From NCBI GenBank assembly GCA_016188625.1, contig JACPHL010000046.1:1-27942 (forward strand): a stretch of 27,942 nt of DNA, written 5' to 3'. The number at the start of each line of letters is the position of its first letter. Position 1 is the stretch's first letter. The DNA is from Candidatus Rokuibacteriota bacterium. Lineage in GTDB: Bacteria; Methylomirabilota; Methylomirabilia; Rokubacteriales; JACPHL01. The translations under genes and the position numbers were made by a program. Below, one piece after another: positions 21,646 to 27,942 of the stretch. The notes below the pieces were generated by a model. That model did not search any database. It was not told the DNA's origin and saw only the letters and a list, made by a program, of their open reading frames with translations.

Positions 21646-22092
21646 TCACCGCTCGCGCGAATCGAGGAGGATGGTCACGGGGCCGTCGTTGGCGATCCGG
21701 ACCAGCATCCGCTCGCCGAAGAGCCCCTCCTGGACCGACGCGCCGCCCCCCCTGAGCCACCCGGCGACCTGGTGGTAGAGGGGTTGGGCCTCCTCGGGCC
21801 GGGCGGCCTGGAGGAAGTCCGGGCGGCGCCCCCGGCGGCAGTCGGCGAGGAGGGTGAACTGGGAGACGAGCAGGACCCCGCCGCCCGTCTCCAGGACGGA
21901 GCGGTTCAGTCGGCCGTGCTCGTCGTCGAAGATTCGGAGGTGGAGGATCTTCTCCGCCAGGTACCGCCCGTCTTCGGGGCGATCCCCGGCGGCGACCCCG
22001 AGGAGGATGAGCAGCCCCCGGTCGATCCGACCGAGCACCCGATCGTCGGTCTCGACCGCGGCTTCCCTCACCCGTTGAAGGAGGGCGCGCAC
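21646..22092 (-). CDS. dtd: D-aminoacyl-tRNA deacylase
   Basis: Dtd removes D-amino acids (and glycine from mischarged tRNA-Ala) from tRNA in the cytosol. The protein has 148 residues, typical for the family. The diagnostic motifs are SQFTL (77-81) and the cross-subunit NDGPVT (135-140), which carries the Gly-cisPro pair. The start MRALLQRVREA is the usual beginning, and I place it at GTG 22090-22092. The frame stays open upstream into murJ, but homology stops at this codon. The gap to the murJ stop is 11 bases. That gap contains TTGATATACT, which resembles a -10 element but has no room for a leader. Confidence 0.95.
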   Translation of the reverse strand: MRALLQRVREAAVETDDRVLGRIDRGLLILLGVAAGDRPEDGRYLAEKILHLRIFDDEHGRLNRSVLETGGGVLLVSQFTLLADCRRGRRPDFLQAARPEEAQPLYHQVAGWLRGGGASVQEGLFGERMLVRIANDGPVTILLDSRER

Positions 22093-22103
22093 AACCCAGT
22101 ATA

Positions 22104-23741
22104 TCAAACCCCGTCGTCCCGCCGCAAGGAGATCGCGCCGCCGCGGGGTCGCCGCAGGAGGTCGAGCAGGAGGGCCATCTCCTCGCCCCGCCACCAGAGG
22201 TGGAGGCCGCCGTAGCCGAGCCCGGCGGCGACGATCACCAGGGCCAGCAGCAGGGCCTCGAGGCCTCGCGAGGCGTGCGCAGGCCACACCCACCAGATCG
22301 CGACGAGCCCGGCGGCGAGGATCAGGGTGGCCAGCCCCGTCCGGCCGAGGCTCGGCCGCCACGCCGGGTCGCGCAGGGGACCCAGGCGCCGGGAGAGGAG
22401 CCAGAGGAGCATCCCGGCGTGGAAGGTCGCCGAGCCCGAGCTGGCCAGGGCGAGCCCGCCGTGGGCCAGGGGCGAGAACAGGGCGAGCCCGACCGCCAGG
22501 AGGCTGTTGAGGACCATCGCGGCGATCCCGACCTTCACCGGGGTCCGGGTATCCCCGAGGGCGTAGAAGACCTGGGCGCCGATCTTCACGCCGGCGAAGG
22601 CCGAGAGCCCCAGGGCGTAGAACCCCAGGGCCCAGGCGGTGGCGGCGGTGTCCTGCGCGGTGAACTCGCCCCGCTGGAAGAGGACCCGGACGATCGGCTC
22701 CCGGAGCACGAGGAGGCCGACCGTGGCCGGCAGGGTGATGAAGCCGCCGAGCCGGAGCGCGAAGGCCAGGGTCCGGCGGAGGGCGGTCGGGTCGCGGCGG
22801 GCCGCCTGCTCCGCCATGGTGGGGAGCGCGGCGGTGGCGATGGCGATCCCGAAAACCCCGAGCGGGAACTCGACGACGCGGTCCGCGTAGTAGAGCCAGG
22901 AGACCCTCCCCGCGCCGAGGACGGAGGCGATGACGGTGTCCACGAAGATGTTGAGCTGGGTGACCGCGAGGCCGAAGACCGTGGGGACCATGAGGAGCCC
23001 GATCCGGCGCAGGGCCGGGTGCCCGGGGGCCAGGGCGGGGACGAAGAGGGCCCCGCGGCGTCGGAGCCAGGGGAGCTGGAGCACGAGCTGCCCGAGCCCG
23101 CCGACCAGCACCCCCACGGCCAGCCCCACGATCGGCTCCTCGAAGAGGGGGACGAGCCCGAGGACCGCCCCGATCATCGCCAGGTTCAGCATGACGGGGG
23201 CGAGGGCCGGGGCCAGGAAGTGGCGGTGGGCGTTCAGGATCCCCATGGCCAGGGCCGCCAGCCCCACGAAGAAGAGGTAGGGGAACATCAGGCGGGTGAG
23301 GCGGACCGCCAGCTCGCCCGTCGCGGGGACGGCGAAGAACCCCGGCGCCATGACCCGGACGATCCAGGGGGCCAGGAGCGTCCCGAGGAGGGTGACCGCG
23401 GCCAGGAGGAGGAGCATCCCGCCGGCGACCGCCCGGAGCATGCGGAGGAACTCGCCCCGGGAGCGGGTGGTCAGGTAGTCGGTGAAGACGGGGATGAAGG
23501 CCGTCGAGAGCGCCCCCTCGGCGAGGAGGCGGCGGAGGAGGTTCGGGATGCGGAAGGCGACGAAGAAGGCGTCCGTGATCGGCCCGGCCCCGAACGCCTG
23601 CGCCACGACCATGTCGCGCGCGAACCCCAGGACGCGGCTCGCCAGGGTCGCCAGGCTCACCACCCCGGCGGCGCGGACGACCCCCTGCTCGGGGCTCGCC
23701 AGGGGCGGGCTCAAGAGCTCCTCACCGTTCTCGCGCGGCAT
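22104..23741 (-). CDS. murJ: Lipid II flippase MurJ
   Basis: MurJ moves the peptidoglycan precursor lipid II across the inner membrane. The protein has 545 residues with about 14 hydrophobic segments, in the MVF/MOP superfamily (E. coli 511). The conserved N-terminal part reads SLATLASRVLGFARDMVVAQAFGAG (29-53) in sequence with TDAFFVAFRIPNLLRRLLAEGALS, which is specific for MurJ. The internal repeat with ADRVVEFPLGVFGIA is also present. About 25 residues precede the first helix. The ATG is at 23739-23741. murJ is divergent from rpsT and heads a tight run murJ-dtd-xer-cca-pyrG. I could not find a clear promoter for it in the 86-base gap. Confidence 0.96.
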   Translation of the reverse strand: MPRENGEELLSPPLASPEQGVVRAAGVVSLATLASRVLGFARDMVVAQAFGAGPITDAFFVAFRIPNLLRRLLAEGALSTAFIPVFTDYLTTRSRGEFLRMLRAVAGGMLLLLAAVTLLGTLLAPWIVRVMAPGFFAVPATGELAVRLTRLMFPYLFFVGLAALAMGILNAHRHFLAPALAPVMLNLAMIGAVLGLVPLFEEPIVGLAVGVLVGGLGQLVLQLPWLRRRGALFVPALAPGHPALRRIGLLMVPTVFGLAVTQLNIFVDTVIASVLGAGRVSWLYYADRVVEFPLGVFGIAIATAALPTMAEQAARRDPTALRRTLAFALRLGGFITLPATVGLLVLREPIVRVLFQRGEFTAQDTAATAWALGFYALGLSAFAGVKIGAQVFYALGDTRTPVKVGIAAMVLNSLLAVGLALFSPLAHGGLALASSGSATFHAGMLLWLLSRRLGPLRDPAWRPSLGRTGLATLILAAGLVAIWWVWPAHASRGLEALLLALVIVAAGLGYGGLHLWWRGEEMALLLDLLRRPRGGAISLRRDDGV

Positions 23742-23769
23742 GGCGGGTCCCCGGCGCGGGAGAATCCCC

Positions 23770-23798
23770 TTGACGGCGGGACGCCGCGAGGGTAAGGT
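23770..23798 (+). promoter_or_regulatory. Predicted promoter for rpsT
   Basis: TTGACG (23770-23775) and TAAGGT (23793-23798) lie 17 bases apart on the plus strand. A start near 23805 would leave a leader of about 23 bases before the rpsT start, containing the AGGAGGT ribosome-binding site (23814-23820). Confidence 0.55.
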
Positions 23799-23827
23799 GA
23801 ACCCCGCACCGAGAGGAGGTGAGCCGA

Positions 23828-24109
23828 GTGGCCAACACGCGATCCGCGCTCAAGCGGATGCGCCAGAACGAGACGCGGCGACTCCGGAACAGCGCGGTCC
23901 GGTCGTCGGTGAAGACGGTCGTCAAGACCGTCCGGACCACGCTGGGCGCGGGCTCGGCGACCGAGGCGGAGCAGGCCCTGGCCCGGGCGATCCGGACCCT
24001 CGACAAGGCCGTGACCAAGGGCGTGCTCCACAAGAACACCGCGGCCAGGAGGAAGTCCCGGCTGGCCCGGCAGCTCCGCGCCCTCCAGACCGCATCCTCC
24101 TCTTCCTGA
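23828..24109 (+). CDS. rpsT: 30S ribosomal protein S20
   Basis: S20 binds 16S rRNA at the base of the 30S body. The protein has 93 residues, rich in Lys and Arg and almost wholly helical. It begins with the family-typical MANTRSALKRMRQNE, has NSAVRSSVKTVVK in the first third, and includes the conserved KGVLHKNTAARRKSRL near the C-terminus. I chose the GTG at 23828-23830 because AGGAGGT ends seven bases upstream. An earlier in-frame GTG at 23819-23821 overlaps that ribosome-binding site. It is the only plus-strand gene in the window, divergent from murJ and convergent with holA. An intergenic repeat begins at its stop codon. Confidence 0.97.
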   Translation: MANTRSALKRMRQNETRRLRNSAVRSSVKTVVKTVRTTLGAGSATEAEQALARAIRTLDKAVTKGVLHKNTAARRKSRLARQLRALQTASSSS

Positions 24110-24379
24110 ACTCGGAGGGGGGCTCCCCCGCCTTCGGATGGTCCTGCGGGAGGCGCCGACCCCTCGCTCCGCACGCTCCACGGCGCACCCGCCTATGGCT
24201 CGCCGGCCGGGGCCCCTCCTGGTCGTGTTCCGCCCGCGAGCCGGCTTCCCCACCCGGCTCGCTCATGGCGGGGACCCGCGCCGTTCCGCTTAACGCTCCG
24301 CTCGGGGCCGACGCCTCCCGCCAGAGGGCGAGTCGCCCTCCGGCGAGCGCCTCCGGCCTGCGGGGGGGGCAGACTCCCC
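24109..24379. repeat. Dispersed intergenic repeat, copy 3 (full form)
   Basis: This copy fills nearly all of the 292-base gap between the convergent rpsT and holA genes. Bases 24110-24294 match copy 1 (7578-7763), and the two outer ends match copy 2 (13686-13787). It is therefore the most complete copy and links the other two into one family. The left hairpin is weaker here (GGGGG-CT-CCCCC near 24115-24131). A second inverted repeat lies near 24325-24345 (GAGGGCGA/TCGCCCTC). It may serve as the terminator of rpsT. No gene is credible inside it. Confidence 0.85.
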
Positions 24380-24401
24380 GTAGACCTTACCAGGACAAAC
24401 A

Positions 24402-25421
24402 CTAGCCCCGACAGAGCCTCGCCACCAGCACGGTCAGGAGCGCGGCGGGGTCGTCCCGGCCACTCTTCAGGCGACGCTCCACCTCCCAGCACTCCGCCAG
24501 GGTCTGGCCGAGGCGGGCCTCCGAAAACGCCCCGGCGCGGGCGAGGAGGGCCTCCACCGCCTGCGGGGGCCGGCGGAGCTGCCGGGCGAGCTCCGGGGCG
24601 GCTCTCCCCTGCTCGGCCCACCCTTTGGCCTGCCAGAGCTCGCGCACGTGGCGGGTCACCTGCGCCAGCAGCCCGAGCGGCTCCTCCCCTCCTGCGATGA
24701 GGGCCTCGAGGAAGCGGAGGGCGGTCCCCGCCTCGCCGCCCTCCAGGGCCCGGGTCAGCTCGAAGAGGCGCCGGACCCGCGTCTCCCCCACCACCGCCCG
24801 CACCTCGGCGACGTCGATCCGGGGCTCCCCGGGCCCGGCGTAGAGGCACGCCTTCTCCAGCTCCCCGGCCAGGCGGCTGGGCTCCTCGCCGACGAGGTCG
24901 ATCAGGAGCTCCGCGGCCTCGCTCGTCAGCTCGACCCCCTGGCCCCTGGCTCGGGCCTGGAGCCAGCCGACGAGGGCGCGGCCGGTCGGGGCGCGGACCT
25001 CCACCTGCGCCTCGGCGGGGACGGCCTTCCGGAGGGCGGCGCGGGCGTCCAGTCCCCGCGTGGCGAAGACGACGGCGGCGGAGGGCGGCGGCCAGGCGCC
25101 GGCGGTTCCGCGGAGCCGCTCCATCTCGGCCAGGAGGCGCTCCGCCTCCCGGGCCGGCAGGGCGTCGGCCTCCCGGACGATGACGAGCCGCCGGGCCGCG
25201 AGGAAGGGGAGCGAGGCGGCGGCCCCGAGGATGGCGTCCGCGGTCGTCGCGTCACCGGCGAGGCTCTCGCGGTCCAGGGCGGCCTGGGCGGGCTCCGGGA
25301 AGCAGGCCCGGGTGAGCCGGTCGAGGAGTTCGTCGATCAGGAGCGGCTCTCGGCCGTGGAGGAGGAGGAGGGTCGGGATCTCGCCGCGCTCGAGCGCCTT
25401 GAGGAGTCCCCAGTACTCCAT
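24402..25421 (-). CDS. holA: DNA polymerase III delta subunit
   Basis: HolA is the clamp-loader subunit that opens the beta sliding clamp. The protein has 339 residues (E. coli 343). The N-terminal AAA+-like domain begins with TLLLLHGREPLLIDELLDRL (17-36). It continues through ILGAAASLPFLAARRLVIVREADAL (64-88), where beta-clamp contacts lie in homologues. A helical lid and a C-terminal collar domain follow, with LFELTRALEGGEAGTALRFLEALIAGGEEPL in the family's usual place. The ATG is at 25419-25421. The first 170 bases overlap the end of lptE in another frame. The order leuS-lptE-holA is the same as in E. coli. Confidence 0.93.
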   Translation of the reverse strand: MEYWGLLKALERGEIPTLLLLHGREPLLIDELLDRLTRACFPEPAQAALDRESLAGDATTADAILGAAASLPFLAARRLVIVREADALPAREAERLLAEMERLRGTAGAWPPPSAAVVFATRGLDARAALRKAVPAEAQVEVRAPTGRALVGWLQARARGQGVELTSEAAELLIDLVGEEPSRLAGELEKACLYAGPGEPRIDVAEVRAVVGETRVRRLFELTRALEGGEAGTALRFLEALIAGGEEPLGLLAQVTRHVRELWQAKGWAEQGRAAPELARQLRRPPQAVEALLARAGAFSEARLGQTLAECWEVERRLKSGRDDPAALLTVLVARLCRG

Positions 25422-25938
25422 CGAGGCGCTTTTGAAACCCTTCGACGGCCAGGCCGATCACCGCCCGCGCGATGTCCACCGCGGCGCGCCGGAGCGCCTG
25501 GTCCTCGCGGACCAGGGCCTCGGTCACCTGCCCGGGGACGCGGAAGTCGGCCTTCTCTTCCACCCGCTCCTCCTGCCAGAGGATCGTGTTCTGCCGGAGG
25601 TCCCGGAGGGTCAGCTTGAGGGCGATCCGGAGCCGGTATTCGGTGACGTTGGCCGCGCGGTCGAAGGCCAGGGCGTCCACCGCGTAGCCGATGACCTCGC
25701 CCTCCAGGAGGGCGTCGGCCTGCTCCGGCCGGACCACCCGCATCCGGCCGCTCGAGACCATGGCGTCGATGAGGGCCTGGGTGATCAGGTCCTCGATCCC
25801 GGGCTCCGGGGTCCGGTTGGTCAGGACCGGGATGGCGACCGTCTTGATGTGCGGGGGGAGGGTCGAGCGGAGGGAGTACCCGCACCCGACCAGGAGGACG
25901 GCCAGGAGGAGGAGGGCCGCGCGGCGAACGGGACTCAC
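25252..25938 (-). CDS. lptE: LPS-assembly lipoprotein LptE
   Basis: LptE is an outer-membrane lipoprotein that plugs and helps fold LptD, the LPS exit channel. Residues 1-18 form a lipoprotein signal ending in the lipobox LVGC with Cys19. The core domain (20-175) shows the family features VAIPVLTNRTPEPGIEDLITQALIDA and LLEGEVIGY. It ends in a long helix with ARAVIGLAVEGF. The remaining 50 or so residues are Pro/Arg-rich and come from sequence that overlaps holA in another frame. They are absent from most relatives. No stop codon occurs earlier in this frame. The GTG at 25936-25938 follows GGTGG. leuS lies 94 bases upstream. Confidence 0.88.
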   Translation of the reverse strand: MSPVRRAALLLLAVLLVGCGYSLRSTLPPHIKTVAIPVLTNRTPEPGIEDLITQALIDAMVSSGRMRVVRPEQADALLEGEVIGYAVDALAFDRAANVTEYRLRIALKLTLRDLRQNTILWQEERVEEKADFRVPGQVTEALVREDQALRRAAVDIARAVIGLAVEGFQKRLDGVLGTPQGARARRDPDPPPPPRPRAAPDRRTPRPAHPGLLPGARPGRPGPREPRR

Positions 25939-25950
25939 TGGTCCACCTTT

Positions 25951-25975
25951 GGGGGGAGCGGCGTCGCTCCGCCCC
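25951..25975 (-). other. GC hairpin in the leuS-lptE gap
   Basis: A G-run and a C-run frame an inner stem GGAGCG/CGCTCC with loop GCGT and one bulged base. On the minus strand it ends about 12 bases before the lptE start, next to the GGTGG ribosome-binding site. No T-run follows. It resembles the hairpins of the intergenic repeat but shares no longer sequence with it. Confidence 0.35.
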
Positions 25976-26032
25976 CAAGCCCCCCCACCGCCCGGGGCCG
26001 CGGTCGGGTGGCGACAGGGAGAGGCGGGCGGC

Positions 26033-27942
26033 TCATCCCTGCCCCCGGGTCACGATGTTCACCAGCCGGCCCGGCACGACGACGACCCGCTCGATCGCCC
26101 GCGCCCGGAGCCAGGACTGGACCCGCTGGTCCGCCAGGGCCTGGGCCTTGAGGGCCTCCTCGCTGATCCCGGCCTCCACCGTGAGCCGGCTGCGCACGCG
26201 GCCGTCCACCTGGACGACGATCAGGAGCTCCCCCCGGGTCATCGCCTCAGGATCGGCCTTGGGCCAGGGGCAGCGGAAGATGCTCCCGGCGTTCCCCAGC
26301 CGGCTCCACAGCTCCTCGGTGATGTGGGGGGCGAAGGGGCCGAGGAGCAGGATGACCGCCTCGACCGCCTCGCGGAGGAGGGCGCGCCGCTCCCCCTGCC
26401 CGACCCGGTCCAGGGACTCGGTCTCGAAGGCGTGCAGCGCGTTGACCAGCTCCATGGTGGCGCTGATGGCGGTGTTGAAGTGGAAGCGGTCCTCGATGTC
26501 GTCGGTGACCCGCTGGATCGTCTCGTGGATCGTCCGGCGGAACCGGCGGCCCTCCTCCGACAGGCCCCCCTCGGGACGCCGGGGCGCGGCCCGGAGCTCC
26601 TCGAGGTGGCCGAGGACGAAGCGCCAGACCCGGTTGAGGAACCGGAAGGCGCCCTCGACCCCCCGGTCGTTCCAGTCCAGGTCCTTCTCGGGCGGTGCCG
26701 CGAAGAGGGAGAAGAGCCGCGCGGTGTCCGCCCCGTAGGTGGCGATGAGCTCGTCGGGGTCCACCACGTTCCCCCGCGACTTGGACATCTTGGCCCCGTC
26801 CTTGATCACCATCCCCTGGGTGAGGAGGTTCTCGAACGGCTCGTCCAGCTCGAAGAGGCCGAGATCGCGGAGGACCTTGGTGTAGAAGCGGGCGTAGAGG
26901 AGATGGAGGATGGCGTGCTCGATCCCCCCGATGTACTGGTCCAGTCGTGCAGTCCGGGCTGGTGTAGCGGGCGAAGTACCAGGAGGACTCCACGAAGGTG
27001 TCCATGGTGTCGGTCTCGCGCCGCGCGCGGCCGCCGCAGCGGGGACACCTCGCGTGGACGAAGGCCGGCAGGTCGGCCAGGGGGGAGCCGCCCTTGCCCG
27101 TGAGCCGGACATCGCGGGGGAGGAGCACCGGGAGGTTCTCGGGGCGCTCCGGCACCGTCCCGCAGCGGTCGCAGTAGACGATGGGGATCGGGGCCCCCCA
27201 GTAGCGCTGGCGGCTGATCCCCCAGTCGCGCAGCCGGTAGTTGATGGTCCCCTTCCCCCACCCCCGCTCCTCGGCGTGGGCGGTCACGGCCCGGCGGCCC
27301 TCCGGGGCGGGGAGGCCGGAGAAGGGCCCCGAGTTCACCATGGCGCCGGCCTCGGCGTCCACGTAGGCCTCCGGCATGGAGGCGGCGTCCAGGCGCCCCT
27401 CGGGGTTCTGGATCACGACCCGGATGGGGAGGCCGTGGGCCTTGGCGAACTCGAAGTCGCGCTGGTCGTGGGCGGGGACCGCCATGATCGCCCCGGTCCC
27501 GTACTCGAGGAGGACGAAGTTGGCCACCCAGATCGGGATGGCCTCCTCGGTGAAGGGGTTGACGGCGTAGACCCCGGTGAAGACCCCCTCCTTCGTCGTG
27601 TCGAGGGCGGTCCGCCGGAGCTTGTCCTCCCGGACCGTCCGCTCGACGAAGGCCAGGGTCTCCTCCTCCCGCGGCGTTCCCCGGACCAGCTCGCGGACCT
27701 GCGGGTGCTCGGGGGCCAGGAGCATGAAGGTCGCCCCGTAGACGGTGTCGGGCCGGGTCGTGAAGATCCGGATCGCGCCGTCCCGCCCCTCCAGGGGGAA
27801 GTCCAGCTCCACGCCCTCGCTCCGCCCGATCCAGTTCCGCTGCATGGTCAGGACACGCTCGGGCCAGCCGGTGAGCCGGTCGCACCAGGCGAGGAGCTCC
27901 TCGGCGTAGTCGGTGATCTTGAAGTACCACCCCTCGATCTCC
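26033..27942 (-). CDS. leuS: Leucyl-tRNA synthetase, 5' end outside the window, with an internal frameshift
   Basis: LeuS charges tRNA-Leu. The window begins inside the gene at [17 protein letters not shown], so the HIGH motif and the true start lie outside. The first frame (down to about 26943) covers [19 protein letters not shown], the editing domain ([32 protein letters not shown]), CDRCG and CPRCGG metal-type motifs, and ends at [18 protein letters not shown]. The second frame (26941-26033) resumes at [19 protein letters not shown] and includes the KMSKS loop (26777-26791), the anticodon-binding domain and a normal C-terminus. About 14 residues expected between them, usually ending in YW-PVDQYIGG, are missing. 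That implies roughly 40 lost bases and a frame change at 26942-26957. As written the enzyme would be truncated, which a cell could not survive without another copy. Confidence 0.95.

Noticed and set aside
22090-22106. A -10-like TTGATATACT between murJ and dtd.
   Set aside because: It lies within 15 bases of the dtd start codon and no convincing -35 element precedes it, so a leaderless promoter would have to be assumed.

Overview
The window is a very GC-rich, densely packed chromosomal segment from a Gram-negative bacterium. Kdo synthesis genes (kdsA, kdsD, kdsC), five LPS-transport genes (lptC, lptA, lptB, lptE) plus murJ imply an LPS-bearing outer membrane, and rpoN implies sigma-54 transcription. 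The base composition, the gene order and a GC-rich intergenic repeat resemble Methylomirabilota/Rokubacteria-type genomes. That placement is an inference from general appearance and was not tested by any search. Every protein gene lies on the minus strand except rpsT, so the window reads from right to left.

From the right: leuS (cut by the window edge), lptE and holA form the leuS-lptE-holA order also seen in proteobacteria. rpsT is on the plus strand, convergent with holA and divergent from murJ. Then murJ, dtd, a XerC/D recombinase, a CBS-domain CCA-adding enzyme and pyrG follow with tiny gaps or 4-base overlaps. A strong promoter just after pyrG starts the LPS block kdsA-kdsD-kdsC, then lptC-lptA-lptB-rpoN-hpf-rapZ and a phosphoglucose/phosphomannose isomerase. 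This matches the E. coli kdsD-kdsC-lptC-lptA-lptB-rpoN-hpf-ptsN-rapZ cluster, but without ptsN. pyrG makes CTP, which activates Kdo. Next come metK and ahcY (methyl cycle). A less familiar set follows ahcY: a membrane-anchored PHP phosphoesterase, a GT39/ArnT-like membrane glycosyltransferase, a GT2 polyprenyl-phosphate sugar synthase-like enzyme, and a UPF0182 membrane protein.

Two housekeeping genes are interrupted in this sequence. kdsA lacks about 100 bases and leuS about 40 bases, and both lesions shift the reading frame. Either the assembly is wrong at these points or the genes are damaged; the first seems more likely for leuS.

A dispersed intergenic repeat occurs three times in the same orientation (7578-7763, 13686-13787, 24109-24379). 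Each copy carries a G-run/C-run hairpin at its left end. Two copies place that hairpin directly upstream of the start codons of ahcY and lptB. I saw no tRNA or rRNA gene, CRISPR array, insertion sequence or prophage. The most interesting items are the two interrupted genes, the repeat family, the candidate envelope-glycosylation module, and the long lptE/holA overlap.
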